Origin: Phocaeicola coprophilus DSM 18228 = JCM 13818
GTDB lineage: Bacteria; Bacteroidota; Bacteroidia; Bacteroidales; Bacteroidaceae
Assembly: GCF_000157915.1 (NCBI RefSeq)
Contig: NZ_EQ973631.1
Location: 119,241 to 183,240 of the forward strand
Reading direction: 5' to 3'
Length of the DNA: 64,000 bases
How positions within the stretch are numbered: the first letter of the stretch is position 1; the number at the start of each line of letters is the position of its first letter. The position numbers were made by a program, and so were the translations under genes. Shown one piece after another: positions 1 to 8,313 of the stretch. Under the pieces are notes generated by a model that did no database searches, was not told where the DNA came from, and saw nothing but the letters and a program-made list of their open reading frames with translations.

Positions 1-196
1 TAGACTTATTCATTACTCCGTTTTCGTCATCGAATACACGCAGGCCTGTAATCTTTTTACAGAGCCAGTCGGCATCTTCTTTGGTATCGGCCTCTTCAAT
101 GCCGACCAGTATCATGAAGCCTTCCTGAATGGCAGACTTGCATACCCCGTTGATGGTAACTGAGGCATGACTTACTCGTTGTATTACTACTCTCAT
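1..196 (-). CDS. dtd: D-aminoacyl-tRNA deacylase, N-terminal part (cut by window edge)
   Basis: The enzyme hydrolyses D-amino acids (and glycine mischarged on tRNA-Ala) from tRNA. About 65 residues are present, starting MRVVIQRVSHASVTINGVCK, the characteristic Dtd N-terminus, and continuing through the GFMILVGIEEADT strand. The catalytic SQFTL and cis-Gly-Pro segments would lie beyond position 1, so completeness cannot be judged. It is the last visible gene of the minus-strand run mnmG, apt, uvrC, dtd, but a TATTTTTG element at 215-222 suggests it also has its own promoter. Confidence 0.9.
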   Translation of the reverse strand, partial: MRVVIQRVSHASVTINGVCKSAIQEGFMILVGIEEADTKEDADWLCKKITGLRVFDDENGVMNKS

Positions 197-214
197 ACGT
201 TTCTGTTCTTGTTA

Positions 215-222
215 CAAAAATA
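215..222 (-). promoter_or_regulatory. Putative -7 element for dtd
   Basis: On the minus strand this reads TATTTTTG, a full match to the Bacteroidetes -7 consensus TAnnTTTG, 19 bases before the dtd start. No clear TTG is seen at the -33 distance, so this is tentative. Confidence 0.4.
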
Positions 223-274
223 CGAAATTAATCGAGATTTCTGATGTTCTGTATATGCAGTTTTGAAGTTTCGT

Positions 275-2095
275 TTATTTCAAAGCTTCCTTCACGTTTA
301 TTGCTGCAGCTTCACCGATAACAGCCGCTATTTCCTGAAGGGATGCTTTCCGGATACGTGCCACACTCTTGAATGTCCGAAGCAGATCTGACTTCCGTTT
401 TTCTCCGATTCCCTTGATAGAATCGAGTGCTGAAGCTACCTGACTCTTGCTTCGCTTGTCCCGGTGAAAGGTTATGGCGAAACGGTGCACTTCATCCTGT
501 ATCTGTTCCAGCAGATGGAACAGGGGAGTACCCTGTTTGATTCCGATGGTTAATGGGGGAAATCCGAAAAGTACTTCTGAAGTGCGGTGACGGTTATCCT
601 TTGCCAGTCCGACGATTGGAATATTCAAGTGCAGCTCGTCTTCGATGACTTGCCGTACGACTTCCATTTGTCCCTTTCCACCGTCAGTCAGGATTACGTC
701 AGGAAGCTCTCCCTGTTCTTCCAGAATACGCGTGTACCGGCGGCGGACCACTTCCTGCATGGATGCATAATCGTCCGGCCCCGTCACAGTCTTGATGTTG
801 TATTTCCGGTATTCTTTCTTGCTGGGTTTGGTTTTCCGGAATACTACGCATGCAGCTACGGCATCAGACCCCTGGATATTTGAATTATCGAAGCATTCGA
901 TATGCACGGGCAGGCGGTCCAGTCCCAATTGCGTCTGAATTTCCTTCATCAGCCGGGCGCTCCGTTGCTCAGGATTCAGTTTCTCGGCCTGCTTCAGCCG
1001 ATCCACTTTATATTGTTTTACGTTCAGCAATGAGAGTTCCAGCAGATGTTTCTTGTCACCTCGTTGCGGTACGGTGAAAGTCACTCCATTCATCTCCATG
1101 TCCAGCTCAAAAGGTACGATGATCTCTTTCGACTGGCTTTGGTAACGTTCCCGCATTTCCACAATACCGAGCTGGAGAAGTTCCTCCTTGCTTTCGTTAA
1201 CCCGCATCTTATATTCGAACGTGAAGGCCTGGTTGACGCATCCGTTAGTAATGTGCAGATAGTTGATGTAAGCAGAACTTTCGTCCGTTTCAATCGAAAA
1301 AACGTCGATGTTGTGGATGACAGAACTGACCACCTCACTCTTGGAACGGTAGTTTTCGATCAGCTCGTATTTCTCCTTTACTTTCTGTGCTTCCTCAAAC
1401 CTGAGCTCTTCGGCCAGCTTCTGCATCTCCTCCATCAGTGCATTACTTATGGACTGTGTATTCCCTTTCAAAATTTCCCTGATTTCAGCGATGCTTTTCA
1501 TGTACTCATCGTGCGACTGAGCGCCGATGCATGGCCCTTTACAATTCTTGATATGATATTCCAGACATACCTTGAACTTTCCGGCTGTGATGTTTTCCGG
1601 AGTTAAAGCCAGGTTACAGGTGCGGAGAGGGTAAAGCCTTTTGATCAGTTCCAGCATAGCCATCATCGAAGGCACGTGGCTGTATGGTCCGAAGTAAGTG
1701 GAGCCATCGCGGATAAGCTTCCGTGTCTTGAAGACCCGCGGAAAGTATTCATTGCTGACGCAGATTGACGGATAGCTTTTGTCATCTTTTAGCAAGACAT
1801 TATAACGCGGACGGTATTTCTTGATGAGGTTATTCTCCAGCAGCAGCGCATCCTCTTCGGTGTTGACTACAATGTAGCGAATGTCTGCAATGCGGGTAAC
1901 CAGTACCCGGGTCTTACGCGACTCGTGCTCTTTGGCAAAATAAGAGTAGACACGCCGTTTCAGGTTCTTTGCTTTGCCTACATAAATGATGGTACCTTCG
2001 CTGTCCAAATACTGATAGATGCCTGGGGTCTCCGGCAGGTTCATCACGATGGAACGCAGGTAATCATTGGCTATGGCTTTTTCTTTATTCTCCAT
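275..2095 (-). CDS. uvrC: UvrABC excinuclease subunit C
   Basis: UvrC makes both incisions around bulky DNA lesions in nucleotide excision repair with UvrA and UvrB. The 606 residues match the usual family length. The GIY-YIG 3'-nuclease domain lies at about 23-100 (PGIYQY, then IIYVGKAKNLKRR). The UvrB-interacting UVR helix pair is at about 222-250. The RNase H-like 5'-nuclease domain carries Asp403 (ECFDNSNIQG), Asp471 (VILTDGGKGQ) and the DEVHRFAITFHR segment at 535-545. Helix-hairpin-helix DNA-binding repeats close the protein (about 555-606, LDSIKGIGEKRK). It lies 86 bases after apt on the same strand, so co-transcription is plausible. Confidence 0.98.
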   Translation of the reverse strand: MENKEKAIANDYLRSIVMNLPETPGIYQYLDSEGTIIYVGKAKNLKRRVYSYFAKEHESRKTRVLVTRIADIRYIVVNTEEDALLLENNLIKKYRPRYNVLLKDDKSYPSICVSNEYFPRVFKTRKLIRDGSTYFGPYSHVPSMMAMLELIKRLYPLRTCNLALTPENITAGKFKVCLEYHIKNCKGPCIGAQSHDEYMKSIAEIREILKGNTQSISNALMEEMQKLAEELRFEEAQKVKEKYELIENYRSKSEVVSSVIHNIDVFSIETDESSAYINYLHITNGCVNQAFTFEYKMRVNESKEELLQLGIVEMRERYQSQSKEIIVPFELDMEMNGVTFTVPQRGDKKHLLELSLLNVKQYKVDRLKQAEKLNPEQRSARLMKEIQTQLGLDRLPVHIECFDNSNIQGSDAVAACVVFRKTKPSKKEYRKYNIKTVTGPDDYASMQEVVRRRYTRILEEQGELPDVILTDGGKGQMEVVRQVIEDELHLNIPIVGLAKDNRHRTSEVLFGFPPLTIGIKQGTPLFHLLEQIQDEVHRFAITFHRDKRSKSQVASALDSIKGIGEKRKSDLLRTFKSVARIRKASLQEIAAVIGEAAAINVKEALK

Positions 2096-2181
2096 CTTGT
2101 TTCGGAACTAATTGAATCAAACAAATTCCCGGCGGTCTTGCGGCAGTATGTCCGCATGACCGCCGGGAATAGTAAAGACGT

Positions 2182-2706
2182 TTACAATTGCAGAAGAGTG
2201 GTTACTTCTACATTTTCGGGGAATGCTTTGCGTCCGTCCAGACCTTTCAGTTCGATGACGAAGTTGACGAATGCCTGTTTAGCTCCGCAGCGTTCTACCA
2301 GACGGTAAGTAGCAGCCATGGTTCCTCCGGTTGCCAATAAGTCATCGTGAAGTAGTACGACATCATCCTTGCCGATTGCATCCTTATGGATCTGTATGGT
2401 GTCTGTTCCGTACTCTTTGTCGTAGGTTTCTTCGATAGTCTCTGCCGGAAGTTTTCCGGGTTTGCGTGCCATGACGAAGCCAGCTCCCAAACGGGCAGCC
2501 AGTGCACCTCCCAGAATGAAGCCTCGTGATTCGATTCCTACTACTTTTGTAATGCCCTTATCCTTATAGATCTCGTAAAGTTCATCGATCATGCCTTGCA
2601 GACATTCGGGATTTTTAAAGAGGGTTGTTACGTCGTAGAACAGAATTCCCGGTTTGGGGAAATCCGGAATTTCGCGCAGGTTTTTCTTTAATGTTTCTTT
2701 ATTCAT
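2182..2706 (-). CDS. apt: Adenine phosphoribosyltransferase
   Basis: Apt salvages adenine with PRPP to make AMP and is cytoplasmic. The 174-residue protein starts MNKETLKKNLREIPDFPKPG; a TTG two codons upstream is possible but the ATG at 2706 fits the family. The PRPP-binding loop reads VLLHDDLLATGGT near residue 125, and the adenine-site region IESRGFILGGALA lies near 65. It follows mnmG after 57 bases that hold a parS-type palindrome and no obvious promoter, so it is probably read through from mnmG. Confidence 0.97.
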   Translation of the reverse strand: MNKETLKKNLREIPDFPKPGILFYDVTTLFKNPECLQGMIDELYEIYKDKGITKVVGIESRGFILGGALAARLGAGFVMARKPGKLPAETIEETYDKEYGTDTIQIHKDAIGKDDVVLLHDDLLATGGTMAATYRLVERCGAKQAFVNFVIELKGLDGRKAFPENVEVTTLLQL

Positions 2707-2739
2707 ATCCAATGTTTTATATGTTTTCCTTAAACAAAT

Positions 2740-2755
2740 TGTTTCACGTGAAACA
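2740..2755. promoter_or_regulatory. parS: parS-type centromere site (ParB binding palindrome)
   Basis: The sequence TGTTTCACGTGAAACA is a perfect 16-bp palindrome and matches the widely conserved bacterial parS consensus (tgttNCACGTGAAACa) recognised by chromosomal ParB/Spo0J. It sits in the 57-base gap between mnmG and apt. In many bacteria mnmG (gidA) and parS sites lie close to the replication origin, so this part of the window may be origin-proximal. No parA, parB or dnaA gene is in view. That ParB binds here is inference from the match. Confidence 0.85.
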
Positions 2756-2763
2756 TCGTCCTT

Positions 2764-4635
2764 TTATCTGCCTAGCAGGACGAGCAGCACATTTACATCG
2801 CTTGGTGATACGCCAGGGATGCGGCTGGCTTGTGCCAGGGTTTCTGGATCTATCTTAACCAGCTTCTGGCGAGCTTCGGTTGACAGAGACTGAAGGCTTG
2901 CATAGTCGAACTTTCCTTTAATACGGATGGATTCCAGCCGGTGGATCTTATCGGCTATGGTACGCTCGCGGTCGATGTAGCCTTTGTATTTGATGCGTAT
3001 TTCGGCCGCTTCGATAATCTCTTCCTTCCGGTCTTCAATCCGGTCAAGTAAAGCCTGGAAAGCGGGGACGTGTGGCGCAATGTTGTCGATGGTGATTTGC
3101 GGACGGCTGATGATATCAATCAGCTTACATCCGTGGGTGAGTCTTGCTGTGCCGAGTGATTCCAGAGCATCGTTGATTTTATCTGCCTTGATGGAGTAGG
3201 TCTTTGCAAACTCAACGATTCGTTCTATTTCTTCACGCTTGCTGCAGAGTTTGTCATACCGGTCTTGTTTCACCAGTCCCAGACGGTAGGCCCGTTCGGT
3301 GAGACGCATGTCCGCATCGTCCTGACGAAGCAGGATCCGGTATTCGGCACGCGAAGTAAACATGCGGTAAGGTTCGTCCACACCTTTCGTTACGAGGTCA
3401 TCAATCAACACTCCGATGTAGGCTTCATCACGTCCGAGTACGAATGGTTCTCCACCCTGACAGTTTATATGTGCATTGATGCCGGCAATGATTCCTTGTC
3501 CGCCCGCCTCTTCGTAGCCGGTTGTTCCGTTTACTTGTCCTGCGAAGAACAGGTTTTTTACGATCTTTGATTCGAGTGTATGCTTCAGTTGCGTCGGGTC
3601 GAAGTAATCATATTCGATGGCATATCCCGGACGATAAACTACCAGATCGCGGAAACACGGAATCTTCTTCAATGCTTCTAACTGGATCTCCATCGGCAGG
3701 GATGAAGAGAATCCGTTCAGATAAAGCTCGCGTGTTGTTTCTCCTTCCGGTTCAAGAAACAGCTGATGCTGCGGCTTGTCAGGGAATGTCACGATTTTGG
3801 TTTCGATACTGGGGCAGTAGCGTGGACCAATACTTTGAATCTGTCCGTTGTAAAGCGGGGAGTCTGCGAGTCCGCTGCGCAGGGTGTCGTGAACTTCTTC
3901 ATTCGTGTAGCAAGTCCAGCACTGAAGTTGTTTGAGCTTGCGTGGCTCGCTGATATAAGAAAAACGATGGAAATCGTTTTCACCGTCCTGGGTTTCCATT
4001 AAATCAAAATGGACGCTGCGTGCATCAATGCGAACCGGTGTACCGGTTTTCATACGTCCCGCTGTAATTCCGTGTCGGGTGATGGATTCCGTCAGATGAT
4101 AGGATGCAGGTTCTGCACACCGTCCTCCGGCAAGCATTTTACGGCCGATATGCATCAATCCGTTCAGGAATGTACCTGCAGTCAGAACTACGCATTTGGC
4201 ATGGAACGTAACGCCCCAGCAGGTAACCACTCCCGTTACTTCTCCGTTCTCGACCAGAAGTTCTTCAACAGTGTCCTGCCAGATATGAAGGTTCGGTATG
4301 TTCTCCAGAATCTCTCGCCAGGCCCAGATAAATTTACCGCGGTCGCATTGTGCACGTGGACTCCACATGGCAGGACCTTTCGAGCGGTTGAGCATGCGGA
4401 ACTGAATGGCAGTACGGTCTGTTACCAGTCCCATGTAACCGCCCAGTGCATCGATCTCCCTTACGATCTGTCCTTTGGCAATGCCTCCTACGGCCGGGTT
4501 GCAACTCATCTGGCCAATCTTGTTCATGTCCATTGTGATGAGACATGTTTTCGAGCCAAGATTAGCGGCTGCAGCTGCAGCCTCACAACCTGCGTGTCCG
4601 GCTCCTATTACAATAACGTCGTAATTGAAATTCAT
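2764..4635 (-). CDS. mnmG: tRNA uridine-5-carboxymethylaminomethyl synthesis enzyme MnmG
   Basis: MnmG (GidA) acts with the GTPase MnmE to install the cmnm5/nm5 group on U34 of tRNAs, using FAD, NADH and methylene-tetrahydrofolate. The 623-residue protein has the N-terminal FAD-binding Rossmann motif VIVIGAGHAGCEAAAAAA at about 8-25. The conserved Cys segment YCPSIETKIVTFPDK is near 280, a second dinucleotide motif FFAGQVNGTTGYEEA is near 370, and the C-terminal MnmE-binding helical domain ends near residue 623. The ATG at 4635 directly begins the MNFNYDVIVIGAG strand. It heads the run mnmG, apt, uvrC, dtd. It pairs functionally with mnmA at 57 kb, which thiolates the same base. Confidence 0.98.
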   Translation of the reverse strand: MNFNYDVIVIGAGHAGCEAAAAAANLGSKTCLITMDMNKIGQMSCNPAVGGIAKGQIVREIDALGGYMGLVTDRTAIQFRMLNRSKGPAMWSPRAQCDRGKFIWAWREILENIPNLHIWQDTVEELLVENGEVTGVVTCWGVTFHAKCVVLTAGTFLNGLMHIGRKMLAGGRCAEPASYHLTESITRHGITAGRMKTGTPVRIDARSVHFDLMETQDGENDFHRFSYISEPRKLKQLQCWTCYTNEEVHDTLRSGLADSPLYNGQIQSIGPRYCPSIETKIVTFPDKPQHQLFLEPEGETTRELYLNGFSSSLPMEIQLEALKKIPCFRDLVVYRPGYAIEYDYFDPTQLKHTLESKIVKNLFFAGQVNGTTGYEEAGGQGIIAGINAHINCQGGEPFVLGRDEAYIGVLIDDLVTKGVDEPYRMFTSRAEYRILLRQDDADMRLTERAYRLGLVKQDRYDKLCSKREEIERIVEFAKTYSIKADKINDALESLGTARLTHGCKLIDIISRPQITIDNIAPHVPAFQALLDRIEDRKEEIIEAAEIRIKYKGYIDRERTIADKIHRLESIRIKGKFDYASLQSLSTEARQKLVKIDPETLAQASRIPGVSPSDVNVLLVLLGR

Positions 4636-4898
4636 ACTGTTTCTAGTTTTATTGTCGTCTGCAAAGTTACGAAAAATTAGCGGCTTACCGGAAGGTGTAA
4701 CCTTGAAAAGAATAGGGCTTTTATTTAGAACACCGGTGCCGGAGATTTTGTTTTCCGGGAGGATGCGGGAAGGGGTGGAATAACCTGAAAAAAGGCCTCG
4801 GGCTTTTTAAAAAAGAATTCGACGTTTCAGTGAAAAGATTTTGGGCTTTAAGGTAAAACGCTTCGACGTTTTTTTAGGGGAATTTTTCTCAAAAAACA
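4636..4898. repeat. Intergenic region with short repeat modules (copy A)
   Basis: The stretch between mnmG and the ybeY terminator has no convincing gene. Two modules recur in the 51.9-kb intergenic region in the opposite orientation. The first is GGGCTTTAAGGTAAA at 4843-4857, seen at 51876-51891 with one extra T. The second is an 18-mer, AAAACGCTTCGACGTTTT at 4855-4872, whose exact reverse complement is at 51906-51923. It also contains GGCCTCGGGCTTTTTAAAAA (about 4793-4812) and GAATTCGACGTTTCAGTGAA (about 4815-4834). These are sequence facts; what the element does is unknown. Confidence 0.6.
4662..4669 (-). promoter_or_regulatory. Putative -7 element for the mnmG operon
   Basis: The minus strand reads TAACTTTG (TAnnTTTG consensus), 27 bases before the mnmG start. 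A -33 TTG at the usual distance is not evident. Confidence 0.45.
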
Positions 4899-4935
4899 TC
4901 TCCCGGACACTGACAAAAATCCAGTGTCCGGGAGA
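4899..4935 (-). terminator. Rho-independent terminator after ybeY
   Basis: A 14-bp perfect stem (TCTCCCGGACACTG at 4899-4912 with CAGTGTCCGGGAGA at 4922-4935) has a 9-base loop. On the minus strand it is followed by TGTTTTTTGAG, so it is oriented to end ybeY transcription. Confidence 0.85.
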
Positions 4936-4974
4936 CGGAAACAGAATAGGGAACGGGATTGAACGGATTTTCTT

Positions 4975-5397
4975 TTATTGGAAATCGGCCAGCATATCGA
5001 GGGCACGGTTCTCTGCAGCTTCCATGATTTCACGCTCGCCTGGCCCTTTGTCGTTGATTCCGCAAAGGTGAAGGATACCATGAATGATCACCCGGTGCAA
5101 CTCTGTTTCGTAAGTGGCACCGAATTGTTCAGCATTGGTGCGTACGGTGTCGAGACTGATGAAAAGATCACCGGAAATCCGATTGCCTTCACAATAGTCG
5201 AACGTAATGATATCCGTGTAATAATCGTGTTGCAGATACTGGCGGTTTACTTCCAGAATCTTTTCGTCCGAGCAAAAGATATAAGCTATTTCACCGACCT
5301 TCTTTCCGTAAGTTTCAGCTACGGCTTTTATCCAGGCCGAAGTCTCACGCTTCTTGATGGCGGGCATATCCACGCCTTCCGTTTGATAAGTAATCAT
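4975..5397 (-). CDS. ybeY: Endoribonuclease YbeY (rRNA maturation)
   Basis: YbeY is a zinc-dependent single-strand endoribonuclease needed for 16S rRNA 3'-end maturation and ribosome quality control. The 140-residue protein carries the family zinc motif as HGILHLCGINDKGPGE at about 108-123. In Bacteroidetes the third histidine position of the HxxxHxxxxxH pattern is commonly replaced by a D-K segment as here. The upstream GDLFISLDTVRTNAEQF segment is also family-typical. It has its own -7 element at 5425-5432 and a strong terminator. Confidence 0.93.
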   Translation of the reverse strand: MITYQTEGVDMPAIKKRETSAWIKAVAETYGKKVGEIAYIFCSDEKILEVNRQYLQHDYYTDIITFDYCEGNRISGDLFISLDTVRTNAEQFGATYETELHRVIIHGILHLCGINDKGPGEREIMEAAENRALDMLADFQ

Positions 5398-5424
5398 AAT
5401 TGTCTATACATTTAAATGTGGTTG

Positions 5425-5432
5425 CAAAGTTA
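5425..5432 (-). promoter_or_regulatory. Putative -7 element for ybeY
   Basis: The minus strand reads TAACTTTG 27 bases before the ybeY ATG, matching TAnnTTTG. No good -33 TTG is visible. Confidence 0.4.
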
Positions 5433-5458
5433 CGCATTTTTGGCGGCATCTTCTTTGT

Positions 5459-6691
5459 TTATCCGAAAAAGAGGTAGCAGATGAAGATCGCGGCAAGGAC
5501 ACCTGCAAGATCGGCAAGTAGTCCACAGGGAACCGCATGACGGGTACGTGTGATGCCCACGCTTCCGAAATAGACGGCCAGGATGTAGAACGTCGTATCT
5601 GTGGATCCCTGGAAAACACAGGCCATACGTCCGATAAACGAGTCGGCTCCGTACGTGCTCATTGCATCGACCATCAGTCCGCGGGCACCGCTTCCGCTTA
5701 ATGGCTTCATCAAAGCAGTAGGAAGTGCGCCGACAAAATCACTGTTGATGCCACAGAGTTCTGTTAACTTCGCTACACCCCGGATCAGGTAGTCCATGCA
5801 TCCGGAAGCTCGGAATACTCCGATGCCCACCAGGATGGCGACAAGATAAGGGATGATCCGTACGGCTGTGGTAAAGCCCTCCTTGGCTCCTTCTACAAAT
5901 GCATCGTATACATTGATGCGCTTACGCATGCCTGCTATGATGAATCCGATGATGATGACAAAGAGGAACACATTGGCAGTAGTGGTGGAATACGTGTCAA
6001 TTTGTTGGCGTGAGAGTGTGGTGAAGAACCAGATGATTCCGGCGATGAACAGGCTGGCTCCACCCAGGAAAAGAAGAATGGTACGGTTCAGCAGATTGAT
6101 GCGCTGATAAAGACTGACGGTGATGATTCCTGCCAGTGTAGAAAAGAAAGTTGCCAGCAGGATCGGTACAAATACGTCGGTGGGCTGGGCTGCTCCCATC
6201 TGTGCGCGGTAGACCATGATGCTGATGGGAATAATGGTCAGTCCGGATGTATTCAGGACTAAAAACATGATCATCGGATTGCTTGCCGTATCTTTTCGGG
6301 GATTGAGTTCCTGCAGGCCTTCCATAGCCTTCAGACCGAGTGGGGTGGCTGCATTATCCAGCCCCAGCATGTTGGCGGCAAGGTTCATGAAAATGCTTCC
6401 TGTGACAGGATGTCCTTTCGGAATATCGGGAAAAAGTTTACTGAACAGGGGACTGAGAATTCGTGCGAACCAGTTGACCACTCCGCCCATTTCGCCGATT
6501 TTCATGATGCCCAGCCAGAGGGAGAGAACACCGGTAAGTCCGAGTGAAATCTCAAAGGCTGTCTTTGAAGAAGCAAAGGTTGAATTGATGATATCGGGAA
6601 AAACAGTAGTGTCGCCAAAGAAAATGAGACGCACGGAAGCCACGGCAAAAGCTGTCAGGAAAAAGGCAAGCCAGATATAGTTCAAGACCAT
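5459..6691 (-). CDS. Fused SpmA/SpmB-like nucleoside-recognition (Gate) membrane protein
   Basis: The 410-residue, highly hydrophobic protein is recognised as two Gate/nucleoside-recognition domains in tandem. The N-terminal half resembles spore maturation protein A (ISLGLTGVLSLWLGIMKIGE near 50, then NMLGLDNAATPLGLKAM near 110). The C-terminal half resembles SpmB (GAKEGFTTAVRIIPYLVAI near 272, then LSGSGARGLMVDAM near 335). About ten membrane segments are expected. In Bacillus these are two separate proteins; this lineage does not sporulate, so the role here is unknown (transport or membrane physiology). It starts at the ATG at 6691, divergent from the DUF3810 gene. Confidence 0.85.
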   Translation of the reverse strand: MVLNYIWLAFFLTAFAVASVRLIFFGDTTVFPDIINSTFASSKTAFEISLGLTGVLSLWLGIMKIGEMGGVVNWFARILSPLFSKLFPDIPKGHPVTGSIFMNLAANMLGLDNAATPLGLKAMEGLQELNPRKDTASNPMIMFLVLNTSGLTIIPISIMVYRAQMGAAQPTDVFVPILLATFFSTLAGIITVSLYQRINLLNRTILLFLGGASLFIAGIIWFFTTLSRQQIDTYSTTTANVFLFVIIIGFIIAGMRKRINVYDAFVEGAKEGFTTAVRIIPYLVAILVGIGVFRASGCMDYLIRGVAKLTELCGINSDFVGALPTALMKPLSGSGARGLMVDAMSTYGADSFIGRMACVFQGSTDTTFYILAVYFGSVGITRTRHAVPCGLLADLAGVLAAIFICYLFFG

Positions 6692-6733
6692 GATGAATAA
6701 TATTTTATCTGTTGTTAATAATCTTTATCCGGA

Positions 6734-6741
6734 CAAAAATA
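6734..6741 (-). promoter_or_regulatory. Putative -7 element for the Spm-like gene
   Basis: The minus strand reads TATTTTTG 42 bases before the ATG at 6691. It lies 21 bases from the plus-strand element at 6763-6770, giving a compact divergent promoter region. Confidence 0.35.
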
Positions 6742-6762
6742 AGTGTTTTCAACAGAAAAAGA

Positions 6763-6770
6763 TAATTTTG
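6763..6770 (+). promoter_or_regulatory. Putative -7 element for the DUF3810 gene
   Basis: TAATTTTG matches TAnnTTTG, 21 bases before the ATG at 6792, and so favours that start over the upstream in-frame ATGs at 6690 and 6693. The -33 position lacks a TTG. Confidence 0.4.
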
Positions 6771-6791
6771 CTTTCAATAAATAGATATTCT

Positions 6792-7895
6792 ATGAAGAGA
6801 ATTCAAGTCATCCGCCGGTCTTTGCTTGCTGTCCTGGTTGTGGGTAGCTTTGCATTCCGGTTCATTCCTCATGCCGGCGAATTTTATGCATGCCGCATGT
6901 ATCCGGCCATTTCCACTTTCCTTTCTGCAATAGCTTCGCTTGTTCCTTTTTCTCTTGACGAATGGGTGGTTGTTCTCTCTCTGGTGCTGCTGGTGGTTTT
7001 TCCTTTTTGGGCCCGTCATCGGAAGTTTCGCTGGAAACGCATATTGGGATATGAGGCCGAGTGTTTGCTTTGGATTTATGTCTGGTTTTATTGGGGATGG
7101 GGAATGAACTATTATCGTGACAGTTTTTATCTCCGGGCCAACGTTGCACCACGTCCGTATGAAGAAGAGGTGTTCTGTTGTTTTTTACAGAGTTATGCCG
7201 ACCGGTTGAATGCTTCCTATGCGGCCGCATCCGGCATTTCGCTTAATGATTCCTGTCTGGCAGATTCAGAAAGACCGGAAAGAGCATTGTTGTTTCCTGA
7301 CCGGATGAATCTGGAGGCTGAAGTGAAGAAACTCTATGCACAGATTCCGGGACATTACGGACTGGCACTTCCTCGCGATTTCCAACATCCAAAATACTTA
7401 TTCTTTAATTCTCTTTATTCCGGAGTCGGTGTCTTGGGATTTATGGGACCTTTTTTCGGTGAGTCTCATCTTAACCATGAACTTCTTCCTTTGCAATATC
7501 CGTTTACTTATGCCCATGAGCTGTCTCATCTGTTAGGCATAAGCAACGAAGCCGAAGCTAATTTCTGGGCTTACCAGATTTGCATTCGTTCGACATCACC
7601 TGCCGTGCGATACAGCGGTTATTTTGGACTTTTGTCGTATGTGTTGTCCAATGCGGCGGCGACTCTTCCTGAACAAACCTGGAAAGCCTGGCTGGAAACT
7701 ATTCATCCGGCCATCCTTCGTCAGCTGGCCGACGGCCAGCGTTATTGGTCGGAGCGTTATAGTCCATGGATCGGATCAGTACAGCATGTGATCTATAACT
7801 GGTACTTAAAAGGAAACCGTATTTCGTCGGGGCAGCGGAATTATGCTGAAGTGATAGGAATGATTCTTTCTTTGCCGGAAGACAAGTGGTTCTGA
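6792..7895 (+). CDS. DUF3810 family membrane-anchored putative zinc metallopeptidase
   Basis: The 367-residue protein begins MKRIQVIRRSLLAVLVV. It has three hydrophobic segments in the first 120 residues, then a soluble domain with the gluzincin-like motif YAHELSHLLGISNEAEANFW near residues 241-260 (HExxH-like HELSH plus a downstream Glu/Ala-rich helix). This is the signature of DUF3810, a family restricted largely to Bacteroidetes. The active-site face is probably periplasmic, and the substrate is unknown. I chose the ATG at 6792 because the preceding 34 codons overlap a divergent promoter region and look non-coding. Confidence 0.85.
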   Translation: MKRIQVIRRSLLAVLVVGSFAFRFIPHAGEFYACRMYPAISTFLSAIASLVPFSLDEWVVVLSLVLLVVFPFWARHRKFRWKRILGYEAECLLWIYVWFYWGWGMNYYRDSFYLRANVAPRPYEEEVFCCFLQSYADRLNASYAAASGISLNDSCLADSERPERALLFPDRMNLEAEVKKLYAQIPGHYGLALPRDFQHPKYLFFNSLYSGVGVLGFMGPFFGESHLNHELLPLQYPFTYAHELSHLLGISNEAEANFWAYQICIRSTSPAVRYSGYFGLLSYVLSNAAATLPEQTWKAWLETIHPAILRQLADGQRYWSERYSPWIGSVQHVIYNWYLKGNRISSGQRNYAEVIGMILSLPEDKWF

Positions 7896-8313
7896 AATCG
7901 GTGAGAATTAAAAATTCCCGGGGAGGTGGTGAAATATTCCTGATTTTCCGATTCTGACAGAATCTATACTTTCTTGTTTGATTCTGTCTTGTTTTAAAAT
8001 TGTGCTCTTCTCTTTTATTTGGCTTTATATTGTTTCTTTTTGTTGCTATATACCTGTGTTAAGTGTCTTTTTGATATTGCTTGTATATCTTTCTCTCGGT
8101 GTAATCTGGAGAAAAATAAAGAAAAAAGTTTTGGATAAGGCTTATTGGACATTTTCACTTGAAGAAATTTTCCAGAGATAACCTCCTGACATGAACCTCT
8201 TATTATATAAGGTGTATAAAGCAGCAAGTTTTTATGAAAATTAAAAGAAGTGCAGGCTCTTCGAATAAAAAATCGTATCTTTACTCCCTGAAATTTCATA
8301 GTATTACGAATCG
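7896..8313. other. A+T-rich intergenic stretch, no supported gene
   Basis: This 418-base gap holds a small hairpin (GATTCT at 7950-7955, AGAATC at 7959-7964) followed by a T-rich run, possibly a weak terminator for the DUF3810 gene. It also has a TATCTTTA element at 8276-8283 (7 of 8 to TAnnTTTG) that could drive the GNAT gene 31 bases further on. A 67-codon reading frame at 7978-8181 would need a TTG start and looks like an A+T artefact. Confidence 0.5.

Noticed and set aside
2700-4700. Replication origin beside parS and mnmG
   Set aside because: No dnaA, rpmH or cluster of DnaA boxes (TTATCCACA) is visible; origin proximity remains only an inference from parS.
7978-8181. 67-codon hydrophobic frame, possible small membrane protein
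   Set aside because: It needs a TTG start, has no ribosome-binding signal, and the Phe/Leu/Ile content follows from A+T-rich DNA.
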